In this document: one piece after another, positions 34,640-44,975 of the stretch | Numbering within the stretch: position 1 is the stretch's first letter | Layout of the letters: the number at the start of each line of letters is the position of its first letter | Assembly (NCBI RefSeq): GCF_963676685.1 | Contig: NC_092353.1 | Span: 4,802,207 to 4,866,206, forward strand | Reading direction: 5' to 3' | Source: Mytilus edulis | Lineage: Eukaryota > Mollusca > Bivalvia > Mytilida > Mytilidae | DNA: 64,000 bases | The notes under the pieces: model-generated | What the model was told of the DNA's origin: nothing | The model's database searches: none | The model's input: the letters and a program-made list of their open reading frames with translations, nothing else | Program-made: the position numbers and the translations under genes

Positions 34640-36200
34640 TTTATGAAAATGAGGTCTTAGTAAAAATTAACCTTGGCAAACAGACATCTTCTTTTTTTAT
34701 ATGACACCTTGCATTCATTCTGTACAACAAGTAGACTTATGCTTATTCAAAGAACCATAAAATGCGGTCATGGTTTTATGAATCTGCCAGAGAGACATGC
34801 ACACCTTACAATTGTTACATATCCTACAAATATAATCTACCTGTAACTTTAAGCATAATTATGATAAACAATGCAGTGTTTCATTGACCAATGAAAATGA
34901 GGTCAAGGTCATATAAAATATGACAGACAGACATGTGCATCTTACAATCATTCCGTTCACTAAATAAAGTGGCCTTATTGCTTACAGTATCCGGAAAATA
35001 AACCAAACCACAAAAATGAAACATTTTCATAGTTCCTTATACCCTGCCACATTCGTAATGTATGTGCCTGTTCCAAGTCAGGAGCCTATAATTCAGTGAT
35101 TGTCCTTTGTTTATGTATAACATTTAACTGTTTTCCATTTTTTGTACATAAATTATGTTGTTAGTTTTCTGGTTTGAATTGTTTTTGTTGTCATTTCTGG
35201 ACCTTTTATAGCTGACTATGCAGTATAACTGGGAGTACTCTCATATCTGTTAATTGTGTCTTTTTGTGTAGGGATGTATAAATACCCGACCACGTCCACT
35301 TGTATTTTTGTCCATCTGATGAGTTAAGCCTTTTTCAACTGATTTTTATAGTTTATTCTTATGTTGTACTGTTATACCACTGGCACAGGTTAGGGGGAGG
35401 GTTGGGATCCCGCTAACATGTTTAACCCCGCCACATTATTTATGTATGTGCCTGTCCCAAGTCAGGAGCCTGTAAATCAGTGGTTGTCGTTTGTTTATGT
35501 GTTACATATTTGTTTTTCGTTCATTTCTTTATATAAATAAGGCCGTTAGTTTTCTCGTTTGAATTGTTTTACATTGTCTTAGCGGGACCTTTTATAGCTG
35601 ACTATGCGGTATGGGCTTTGCTCTTTGTTGAAGGCCGTACGGTGACGTTTAGTTGTTAATGTCTGAGTCATTTTGGTCTCTTGTGGACAGTTGTCTCATT
35701 GGCAATCATAATCATACCACATCTTCTTTTTTATATTTGTTCATTGTTAAGGCTGTAGGGTGACCTTGAGTTGTTAATTTCTGTTTCATTTGGTCTCTCA
35801 TGGGGAGTTGTCCAATCATACCCCATCTTCTTTTTTTATATTGTCCTATGTACTATGAAAATAAAGTAAGATGAAACTTCTCAGTCAGACATATGCACCT
35901 AGTTGACCTTTTGCTAATTTGGAAACAAGAAAATAGAGAAACTGGCCAAAAAAACCAAAAAGGTAACATTAAGCAATGAACCATAAAAATGAGGTCAAGA
36001 TTGAATAAAACATGCCAGTCTAACATGTACATCCCTAAAAAAAATTATACAAAAAATATACTTGACATGTTGCAAACAATATTAGAAAACCCGACCAAAA
36101 CACAAAAACTTAACAATAACCACTGAACCATAAAAATAAGGTCAGAGGATAGAAAACCAGATAAATTGACACAAATCCCTGTGGTAAGACAAAATGTGCC
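34640..36200 (+). repeat. Tandem copies of an 'aaaatgaggtcaaggtcat' repeat
   Basis: Degenerate units recur near 34640, 34760, 34880, 35850, 35980 and 36120. They share 'aaccataaaaatgaggtcaa', 'cagacagacatgtgcatctt' and 'acaatcatt'. The array is interrupted by the tail repeats at 35036-35840. Non-coding. Confidence 0.6.
35036..35840 (+). repeat. Two and a half copies of a retroelement-tail-like repeat
   Basis: The phrases 'tgcctgtcccaagtcaggag', 'gttagttttctcgtttgaat', 'ttttatagctgactatgcgg', 'gttgaaggccgtacggtgac' and 'cagttgtctcattggcaatc' repeat at about 35036-35290, 35380-35735 and 35736-35840. The block 'agggggagggttgggatccc ... catgtttaaccccgcc ... cctgtcccaagtcaggagcc' is shared with the Naiad 3' UTR (near 16130-16190). 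This suggests these are tails of related PLEs or a SINE borrowing that tail. Confidence 0.6.
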
Positions 36201-36249
36201 ATAATCATGATAATATATTAGTCCAAATGATAATGAAGTCTTGCTAGGC

Positions 36250-36877
36250 TATTCTGTTCTGTTCTGGTTTAGAAAATCCTTCCTTCTGGCTTCAAAGGAG
36301 CACTTCGCACAATGACGAATAAATGTTTATATATATATATACCTAAAAAGACATACTAGGTACGCCTCGTGAGATGAGTGTTGGTTACTGTCAAAGACCC
36401 TTACGCTTGCTTGGCGGAAGGTTTTTAATTATGAATACGAGTTCGTAGTCCATGAAGAGCAAAGCAAAGCTTCCTTGTCATGTATTCTACATGAATTCTA
36501 CAGTGTAGCAGGCATCCATGCATTTACATTTGCAACCACAAGCACATATAAAGCTACTAGGGTCCAATATAAAGTTAGTGTCTAGCTATTTCAACTTTTT
36601 TCTTGGACGCCGTCATAGTAAAAAAAATCCTTTCAAGGCGTAATAATTGTTTGTATTAAAAAAGAAGAAAACTAAATCTTACTTGTTAGTTGTTACGGGC
36701 TAACAAAAAAGATTTATTTAAAGTTGGTTATACATACAATACAACATAAACTCAAGAGCTTTTATCCAACATACATATATGACAAGCACAATACATAAAA
36801 CATAAGTTCATCACTGAGATAGTAGTCTCAGATAGAGGGAGACGGGGTCAACCAAACCCCTATTCAATCTGAATGTA
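36250..36877. other. Gene-free stretch
   Basis: No array or ORF of note. A short TA run sits at 36330-36341. Confidence 0.4.
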
Positions 36878-37144
36878 GGACAGAAAGTCACAGGACAAAA
36901 AGTCACGGTCAACAAGTCACAGACAAAAAGTCACAATTCAGTTTAGAGATTATTTTTCTTTGAACAAGAAAACACTTTTTTTTGTATTTTTCTTGAAGTT
37001 TTATATAAGAAGCAACTTAGTAATTAAAATTTATTCAATAAATATCAATAATAATCAAATAATTGTTATGAAAACAAAATGTCAAAGTGGCTTGGTACTT
37101 AAAAGGCTTCAATTTGCCAATAAATATGGCCCCATAAATATCGG

Positions 37145-37235
37145 TCTCTAAAAACACCGCAAAGGACCTCCTTTGTGCACAAAGGAGCACAAAGGACCAC
37201 AAAGGAGCTTCATAAGAGCACAAAGGACCTGAAAT
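37145..37235. repeat. Palindromic 'acaaagga' repeat
   Basis: A perfect 18-bp palindrome TCCTTTGTGCACAAAGGA is flanked by further 'gcacaaaggacc' copies after 'ctaaaaacaccgc'. It is a counterpart of 42835-42925 in reverse, where the same framework carries CTCAGGA instead of CAAAGGA. Confidence 0.65.
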
Positions 37236-37838
37236 TGTTTATTAAATGGGGGGAAAGGCATTTCTCACGAAAAAAAATATTGATTTTTATTAAAATACTC
37301 GAGTTATTACCGTATCACCAAAAACCAAGACAACCGTAATTATGAAAACTGTGGCAATGTTGCCTCAACATTAAACATTCATATATAGTACATTCATGTT
37401 TATCTAATGATTTATTTATTAAGGCAAATAATTTATATGTTATCAAGGTTTCAAAAGCAATGCATATACGGTATCAATGTATATTTTTTATGGTGAATCT
37501 GCAGTGGTACAAGTTCCCAATGATTGCAGTTGTTCTACTTGGTAGTTAACCTTGGTTTTATTTGACTGCTAGAAGTTCAATTTGACTTAGTATGAACATG
37601 TAATAGTATGAATGGACTGGTTTCCCTGGAAAGAAAACTGAGTTTGTGTTCTATAGTACAAAAGTTATGAGACACGAATCAGACAAATGTTCACTACAAC
37701 AGGGATCAAAGGTGAGGTCTGACTGACCTGCCCATAGTAAATGTAAATGATTTGTTATTTTGTCCCATACATATGAATATATATAATTTAGGGGTGGGGA
37801 TCTCAACGGTTTTCAAGTTCTCAAACAGGTAGGGGTAG

Positions 37839-37990
37839 GCAGAGGATTTAGGGGGGCAGGGGGCCCGGCCCCCCCTTTTTTGGAAAAAATTTGGTTGCTT
37901 ATATAGGGAATCACTGAAGCGTGACTGGAGCGGGCCCCTCTTAGGTCAGTTAGTGGGCCCCACTTATAAAAATTTCTGGATCCGCCACTG
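37839..37990. mobile_element. 152-bp hAT-like MITE with a 7-bp duplication
   Basis: It begins GCAGAGGATTTAGG and ends GATCCGCCACTG, inverted termini of the CAGTGGCGGATC type common in hAT elements. It is flanked by GGGGTAG at 37832-37838 and 37991-37997, read directly within the satellite unit. The interior is C/G-rich ('ggggggcagggggcccgg'). Confidence 0.75.
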
Positions 37991-38668
37991 GGGGTAGGGT
38001 GACCCTAGGGACTTCCCCTACATTTCATTTTATTTGTTATATTGTCCCATACATGAATATATATGGTTTAGGGGTGGGGATCTCATTGGTTTCCAAGTTC
38101 TCAAACAGAAGGGGTAGGGTGACCCAAGGGACTCCCCCTATATTTCATTTAATTAGTTATATTGATCCATACATGAATATATATTGTTTTGGTGTGGGGA
38201 TCTCGACCGTTTCCAAGTTCTCAAACAGGAGGGTTGGGATGACCACAGGGACTTCCCCTATATATCATTTAATTTGTTATATTGTCCCAAACATGAGTAT
38301 ATATGGTTTAGGGGTAAGGATCTTGACCATTTCCAAGTTCTCAAACAGGAGGGTGAACAGTGACCTCAGGGACTCCCCCTATCTTACATCTGATTTATTA
38401 TATTGTCCCATACATGAATATATATGGTTTAGGGATGGGGATCTCGACCATTTTTAAATTCTAAAACAGGAGGGGTGGGGTGACCCCTAGCAACTCTTCC
38501 TATATTTCATTTGATTTTTCATATTGTCACAAACATGAATATATATGGTTAAGGGGTGTGGATCTCGACCGTTTCCAAGATCTCAAACAGGAGGGGGTGG
38601 GGTAACTCCAGGGACTCCCCCTATATTTCATTTTTTATTTATTATATTGTCCTATACTTGAATATATG

Positions 38669-38854
38669 CAGGGGCGGACTCAGACGGGGGAGGGTTGCGG
38701 GCTTGCACCCCCCTTAAATTTGCAAAGCATGGGTTGTTCTCAGCTTAATAAAGAATATTCCGAGAATTTTACCTCAATATTTTTTTAGCCTCGCTCTGCT
38801 CAGCGAAAATTTAAGTTTGCACCCCTCCTAACCTAAAATCCTGGATCTGCCCCC
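38669..38854. mobile_element. Second hAT-like MITE in the satellite
   Basis: It begins CAGGGGCGGACTCAG and ends CCTGGATCTGCCCC. It interrupts a 120-bp unit between 'gaatatatg' and 'atatggttt'. The duplication is obscured by the AT repeat. Confidence 0.6.
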
Positions 38855-39359
38855 TCATATGGTTTAGGGGTGGGGAGCTCGACCGTTTCCAAGTTATCAA
38901 ACAGGAGGGGGTAGAGTGGCCCAAAGAATGCCACCTATATATCATATGATTTACTTACATTAAGGTATATATAATATAGTTGCATTATTAGTGAAAAAAA
39001 AAGAATGAAACTTTCAGCTACTTTAATTGACCCTTCAAAATTGAGAAAAAACAAATAACCCCTCGAAATTGCAGTAAACTTTACACTTTAAAAGCATCTC
39101 ACATGCGTTATCATCATTTATCATTTATAAAGAAAATTTAGACTGTGACCATGAACATGTATATTGTTAGATATACTGTTCCCAGCTGTCACGTTGTATT
39201 GGATTTTTAAATTAAAATTTGTCAAAAAGTAATTTTGAGTTTCTGAATAAAATATTTTTCTGCTTTTTCTTTCTTTTACATATATCTTTTGGTTTACAAT
39301 ACTAGTGTTTATATTCATTTACCATGCATAGATGTATTTTTTCACCTGCTTGGATTTAT

Positions 39360-39640
39360 TTTGTAAATGATCGCCAAACCCGGAATTACCCTTATCCGCT
39401 TCCGGAATCGGATCCGATTTTGTAAAATTTTGTCTTCACGGCCGCCATTGTTATGTGTTTACAATGTTGTTTTTGTCAATCAGATACGATTTTACTCGAA
39501 TTTATACAATATTTGTCGGCGATTTTCTGTATAAAGCTAGCGGTTGAACAAAATGAACATCGCCGTCATGAATAATAATGATAAAAATAAGTTTTTAGCT
39601 CGTTTAATTGGAGACTTTGGTGAACATGGTGAAAAGGTTT
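39360..39640 (+). other. Candidate first exon with promoter-like upstream sequence
   Basis: A locally GC-richer patch ('cacggccgccattgttatg') precedes ATG 39553, with further in-frame ATGs downstream. The frame reads MNIAVMNNNDKNKFLARLIG then DFGEHGEK and meets a possible donor (AAAG then GTTTGC) near 39636. It is the only segment in the window that resembles the start of a non-transposon gene. No homologue is recognised, there is no downstream exon I can identify, and it lies within the split MITE. It may be a captured gene fragment. Confidence 0.3.
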
Positions 39641-40250
39641 GCAAAGTAATTTCTTATTTTCTTTCAAATGTAAGGTGACTACGTCGGGCGTAGCTAGAAA
39701 CCAACTATCCTAGTCGAAATTCCGCTTGCAAAAGTGGAAGGTCGCGGACCTCGGACCACCGCTAATTTGCACACCTGCCTCCAAATTGAAAAGCTACGAA
39801 AATTTCTTTTTCTAATTTGAAATTGCCGCCAACAGCATGAACAGTTGAAATTATTATATAATAGACTACTGACGTAGTTGTACTACGTATTGATGACAAA
39901 CAATATTCCTACGACTTTTGTCATTTGGGAAATCTAAACTACTTGTCTTAAGAGATTTTCGGCGATTAAATATTTCATACAATTGTTCTTTGACATCTTA
40001 GCTAAAAGCACAAGTCATAATGAACTACACAAGGATTCTTAATAAGCACTACTTCCTATGTGTAACTTTAAAACTTTTGGATAAATCGACGATCATTTAA
40101 GGTTTTTCTGGTCATTTTTTTTGTAATCCAGAATAAAAAGTATTAAAAAAGTGTTCAATTAGTTATATATAACATAGTAGCAAGCTAGATAATAACAATG
40201 GCAAGTATTTCAGGATTTATTGGGTAGAACACAAATCTAGGGTGCTCGCA
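39640..40250. other. Gene-free stretch
   Basis: I see no ORF of note and no repeat structure. Confidence 0.4.
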
Positions 40251-40599
40251 TAATGCAGCTAAACTGCATAAAAATAAATATATGTAATAAAAAGAAAATA
40301 TTTCAAGATCTTTTTCATATATATTCAAACCATGGGCCAATTGTCAACAATTTGTTTGTGACTTTTTGTCCTGTGACTTTTTGTCCTATCAAATTTGCGA
40401 CTTTATGTCCTGTGACTTTTTGTCCTGCGACTTTCTGTCCGTTTACCTTCAATCTAAATCAGTGAACTGAATTATTGTTTTTGCAGTAGTCCGGGTAACG
40501 AGTCGATATCTGTTATTAATCATGCAAATTGCGAGTCAACACTTACACACCTTTTTTTCAGAATGTCAGCTAAAAACAAAGAACCACTGGTGATAGGGG

Positions 40600-40880
40600 A
40601 GTGTAAAAAGTAAAATCACAAAAATACTGAACTCAGAGGAAAATCAATTCGGAAAGTCCATAATCACATGGCAAAATCATATAACAAAACGCATCAAAAA
40701 CGAATGGACAAGAACTGTCATATTCCTGACTTGGTACAGGCATTTTCAAATGTAGAAAATGGTGGATTGAACCTGGTTTTATAGCTAGCTAAACCTCTCA
40801 CTTGTATGACAGTCGCATCAAATTCCATTATATTGTCACCGATGCGTGAACAAAACAAACAGACATAATAGGTAAAAATG
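40600..40880 (-). repeat. Interspersed mussel repeat, reverse copy
   Basis: It contains 'acaaaaatactgaactcag', 'gaatggacaagaactgtcat', 'attcctgacttggtacaggc' and 'tggattgaacctggttttat', the reverse of the families at 2950-3180 and 4985-5110. This shows that those two are parts of one repeat. Confidence 0.65.
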
Positions 40881-42200
40881 TCAAAAATAGGGGTACAGCA
40901 GTCAACATTGTGTTATCATCTTAATCACTATAAAAACAACAAATGTAACGAAGAAGCACAAAAAGGCATACATCAAATTAACATCCTCATTTTGATTATA
41001 TTATACGATTATATTTGTCTTGTAAAATGCACCCAATCCGATGAATTGATCCTGAATCAGATAAGATTTTCCAAGTATTACGGAGAACCTCTTTATTTGA
41101 TCACACTCGCCGGCCTGAAGATTTAATAATAAGGCTACTAAAAACATTTTATTTCCCCATGTTCGCTGTTTTTCGCTATAATTATTAAGCTGAATAAAGC
41201 TATTTGAAAAATACATTAATTTGTGTTTTTTACTGCTACAAGATATTTGAATAAAATGCTAATTACGCACCAGTTGCTGAGCAGAGAATCATTCTAAGCC
41301 AGGAACAGTATATACTAACTGTTAACAGTAAGAATAGAAATTCCCTGTAAAAAGGCAGTCAAATTTTAACAGAACTGTAACTTAATGATACATGTTGTAT
41401 ATCAAGTTCCAACACCTCATCCAGCACCCTGGCCCAGCACACTGAGTTAGCAAACTGGTGTGTGTCAGTCTTATAATATAAAACTGCGTAAGTTCATATC
41501 GTTAGATTTATCGTTTGTTTGGATATTTTTAGGATCGTTGTAAAATTATATATCTTCAACTTTGTTAAAATACTATCTTAAATTGTTTAATTCGTTATAT
41601 TTCATAATTTTGTTAAAGTGTACTTTTTAAAGTTTTAAATTTTAAAGATATAAAAATGAATATGTATATATGTATATATATTCCATTTTGATTTGCGGAA
41701 AATCTGTTTGAACTGTAATGCCATGGTCAGTCAACTGATTTGTTGCAAAGCTGATTACAGTGCGTGTACTCGGTGTGTATAACGTAAAGTTTTCTAGAGA
41801 ACATCCTGTCTACGTGTAATACAGATTGATGACATTACACAAAATTTCTTTTGTTAAATGTGCTTAGGTATCTGTGTCTATTCCCTATTTCAACACCACA
41901 AATTTTTCGAAGAAAAAAAATCAAAAAATCAATTATATGAAATAAAGAAGAAAAGTAGCAAATATCAACTTCAGTATAACTATTAACTGCGCATTGAGTA
42001 AACATAATTTCAATATTGCATGAACCAACAAATGGAAGTTTTTAACGACCTTGACTGGCTATACAGCCCTTGCACAGTCGGTAATGAACCGTCCAACCCT
42101 TGACAAAACGTATACATGTACTAGGCCTATGTAGAAGTGTTTAAAAAGACCAATTCCTATTGGTTATATTTCACACTAGGACCTTAGATAACTAGAACTA
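40881..42200. other. Gene-free AT-rich stretch
   Basis: The short ORF at 40878-41126 has no recognisable domain. No array or TIR pair is seen. Confidence 0.4.
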
Positions 42201-42493
42201 AGCAGTGGTTGATCCAGAAATTTTCATAAGTGGGGACCCAGAACACAAAATAAATAATTTAGCCGTAAAAATGAAAAATACAAAGAACATCGAATGGGTT
42301 ATCTTATTTTTTCTCTCCATATTACATACAATTAATTCACTGAGTTTTTCATCCGACATCTTGGGATGACCGTGAATGCAGTTACGGTCATCAGCTTTAC
42401 CCCAGTGATGGTATTTGCCAAAAAATACTCTATCCGACTGGACGCTTGTAACGTCACGATCATCAATGCGTTTTAGACATACGGTGTAATTAA

Positions 42494-42638
42494 ACAGATA
42501 TAGCATGTTCTTGAGGGGTATTTGCGAAAAATACCAGTCTTGAGAATGAATTTCCCTCGCCTTACGGCTCGCGAAATTTAACATTCTCTCGACTGATATT
42601 TTTCGCAAATACCCCTCCTTAACATGATATATCTGTTC
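42494..42638. repeat. Long hairpin, ~62-bp arms
   Basis: The left arm ('acagatatagcatgttcttg', 'aggggtatttgcg', 'aaaaataccagtc', 'gagaatgaatttc') is inverted in the right arm ('gaaatttaacattctc', 'gactgatatttttcg', 'caaatacccctcc', 'aacatgatatatctgt') around an 18-nt loop. A transcript would form a strong stem of about 60 pairs with a few bulges. Confidence 0.8.
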
Positions 42639-42834
42639 ACAATTCATAAACATCAATAAAGATAATCCAATTAATTTTGTTGATTGGATAATTCACGGCT
42701 CAGTAGTTGTGTAATCAGTGACACGTGCCCTCATTATTTAAAAAAAATTAACATATCTATCTAAGTTCGATTTCAAATTCTACCAAAATTTAATTCTTCG
42801 ATAAGCAGCATGTAACGCATATATACATCCATCC

Positions 42835-42925
42835 TGTGTGCAAATGCGATGACTAAAAAGGGTCCTGAGTGCACTTTGTATGTCCTGAGTGCACTCAGGA
42901 GGTCCTGAGCGGTGTTTAGACGTAC
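42835..42925. repeat. Palindromic CTCAGGA repeat
   Basis: The perfect palindrome TCCTGAGTGCACTCAGGA is flanked by another 'gtcctgagtgcac' copy and 'ggtcctgagcggtgtttaga'. The sequence GTTTAGACGTACC near 42912 is mirrored by GGTACGTCTAAA at 43139, suggesting one more inverted-repeat element here. Confidence 0.6.
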
Positions 42926-43059
42926 CCTCATTGACTCGGCCTAAGAGGGGTCCCTGCCAGTCATGCTTCAGTGATTCCCTATATAATCTCCCATTTTCCA
43001 AGATTAGTGTGTGGGGGGTGGGGGGCTGGAAAAAAAACTAAATCCGCCTCTGCTAATTG

Positions 43060-43670
43060 GGAAGTCATTTTGTCTGATACACACATATAAATACCTATTA
43101 TGAACAAAATGCTTCAAATATATGCATAAATAATAATGGTACGTCTAAAAACCGTCAAGGGTCTCCTCGGTGCACACAAGACATAAAAAGTCACTTAGGA
43201 CATGTATTTTAGTGTTGAGGGTATTCATTCGATTCATAACTTATTTCATAATCTTGTAATTTTTGTTTTGATAAAATTTTAGACATAAATACATGTATTG
43301 AGACATATATTACATGTATTATATGTCTCTGATAAAATAAAACCAACTTTAAAGAAGTTATTTAAGTTTGAATCGGCTGTCACCTGTGTTTTGCATTGGG
43401 ATGCCAATACATTAATGGTATTTACAAAAATGCCAAAACCTGCAAATATATCTTAGGCAAAAAGAGACATTTAAATTATAAATCGATGATTTTTACACTA
43501 AACGCTTTTGTAATTTGTTATAGAAATATTAATAAGTACATGTACATAGTTTTATCAAGGATTTGTATAGTAACTATACACATCCTTGGTTTTATAAAGT
43601 CCTTCATTGCTTCAACCCCTTGGTGAAATTTAAATGGCGAGACGATAATTAATAAACTATCTATCTATCT
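43060..43670. other. Gene-free stretch
   Basis: Nothing recognised apart from the GGTACGTCTAAA motif at 43139 and a CTAT microsatellite just before the MULE at about 43658. Confidence 0.4.
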
Positions 43671-43893
43671 GGGCGTATGACATTTGCGCCGATTTTGAAA
43701 ATTTGCATTCTTTCATTTGCGCCGATTTCATATTGACATTTGCGCCGATTTTATATTTTCTACTAATTGGATTTACAGGTAAGTTACAGGTAAGTTTATA
43801 CTTTTACATCTACTTTACCTTGAAGGTATATTGGTAAAATCTGGTTTTAAGTTAGTTTTATTTCATATTGTTCTTGGACATCGTTGTAACACG

Positions 43894-44660
43894 ATGGACA
43901 TTTTGCACACCGAAACGAGCCGAGGAGTAAATTCGTTAATTATTGATAGCCATACATATCGGAAGGTCAGTGTCCTGAAAAACGGTAACATATCTTACCG
44001 ATGTACCATCAATTCATGTAAAGCCAGAGTCACCACGGATTCTGATGGTATGAGTATTGTCAAAACACTAAACGAGCATAATCATGTAGCAGATGACAGA
44101 AAGACAGAAGCTAGAGAATTGCGTGTACGTTCTAGGAAAAAGTCTGTAGATGTATCCAGTAGACCTTCAAAGATAGTCAGGACTGAGTTACAGGTAAGCA
44201 TTTCAGTATTTTGACCCTATTTTTTACTGTTATATAAGATGTTGAATTAAAATGAAGTTGACTAGCTGACTAACTTGCTTGTAATGTCGTTAAATTGTAA
44301 AACAGTAAAACTATAATTCATATCGACTTATCATTGATTTAATATTTCTTTTGAAGGGAATGAATGAAAGCCATCTTGTACCTAAAGATTTGAAGAATGC
44401 ATCACTAGCTGTTTACAGAGAGCGTCGTAAAGATACACCTGTTTTACCAAAAACTAGAGATGACGTCCATACCGCTACTGGTTTCATGGTAATTGAGACA
44501 AATAAGTCGGAAAAGTTCCTGCTAGCCAATGACCGCGAGAAAGGTATACTTCTTTTTTCTTCACACCTGAATCTTGTTTGTCTCTGCAACGATATTTCGT
44601 CAATTTTTATAGATGGAACTTTCAAGTGTTGTCCTAAGTACTTAATGGACGTCAAGTTGG
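43894..44660 (+). pseudogene. MULE transposase with FLYWCH-like finger, truncated
   Basis: Exon 1 (43894-44193) encodes a FLYWCH-type zinc finger: TYRKVSVLKNGNISYRC, then NSCKARV and the EHNHV ligands at about residues 22-70, which in MULE transposases binds DNA. A 163-bp intron follows (GTAAGC at 44194, acceptor TTGAAG at 44351-44356). Exon 2 (44357 on) reads YRERRKDTPVLPKTRDDVHT, KFLLANDREKGILLFSS and IFIDGTFKCCPKYL. The Asp of DGTF is the first catalytic residue. After PKYL the frame runs straight into a TTACCTATTCCC minisatellite, so the second Asp, the Glu and the zinc knuckle are absent. The splice joins in phase 0. The product cannot be an active transposase. Confidence 0.85.
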
Positions 44661-44970
44661 TTACCTATTCCCTATTCCCTATTCGTTACCTATTCCCTAT
44701 TCCCTATTCGTTACCTATTCCCTATTCCCTATTCGTTACCTATTCCCTATTCCCTATTCGTTACCTATTCCCTATTCCCTATTCGTTACCTATTCGTTAC
44801 CTATTCCCTATTCCCTATTCGTTACCTATTCGTTACCTATTCCCTATTCCCTATTCGTTACCTATTCGTTACCTATTCCCTATTCCATATTCGTTACCTA
44901 TTCGTTACTTATTCCCTATTCCCTATCGTTACCTATGCGTTACTTATTCGATTTTTAATATCCTTCCCCA
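44657..44970 (+). repeat. TTACCTATTCCCTATTCG minisatellite
   Basis: The array mixes 6-bp 'ttccct' and 11-bp 'attcgttacct' variants, in composite units of about 36 bp then 47 bp. Its complement (gaataggtaacgaataagtaac) occurs in each unit of the following satellite, so the minisatellite and satellite share a sequence in opposite orientation. It replaces the transposase C-terminus. Confidence 0.85.
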
Positions 44971-44975
44971 AACAA

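Larger units (their letters stand above)
37743..38945 (+). repeat. ~120-bp satellite, about eight units
   Basis: Units share 'ttatattgtcccatacatga', 'atatatatggtttaggggtg', 'gggatctcgaccgtttccaa', 'gttctcaaacaggagg' and 'gggactccccctatatttca'. Unit starts at 38046, 38166, 38286, 38407, 38528 and 38651 give a period of 120-123 bp. One frame stays open across four units (37999-38457) only because the unit is near a multiple of three. It carries two insertions. Confidence 0.85.
36878..40440 (-). mobile_element. GGACAAAAAGTCACA-end MITE, split by ~3.1 kb of insertions
   Basis: The left terminal block (36878-36935) has four copies of GGACA.AAAGTCACA. The right block (40350-40440) has about five copies inverted, ending 'gcgactttctgtcc'. 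Sequence inside both ends matches the intact 434-bp copy at 53181-53614 in reverse orientation ('caaataattgttatgaaaac', 'gtcaaagtggcttggtactt' on the left; 'atttcaagatc...atattcaaac' on the right). The match stops near 37140 and resumes near 40270, so the intervening 3.1 kb is inserted material. Confidence 0.75.
42203..43052. mobile_element. ~850-bp element with hAT-like ends
   Basis: It starts CAGTGGTTGATCCAG and ends AAATCCGCCTCTG, the same terminal type as the MITEs at 37839 and 38669. No clean eight-base duplication can be read. It contains a long hairpin (42494-42638) and palindromic sequence (42835-42925). Confidence 0.45.

Noticed and set aside
37999-38457. 152-aa ORF with internal repeats
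   Set aside because: It is a translation of four ~120-bp satellite units; the period is near a multiple of three, so the frame stays open by chance.
42198-42656. 152-aa minus-strand ORF
   Set aside because: It runs through a long hairpin and hAT-like ends and has no protein-like pattern.
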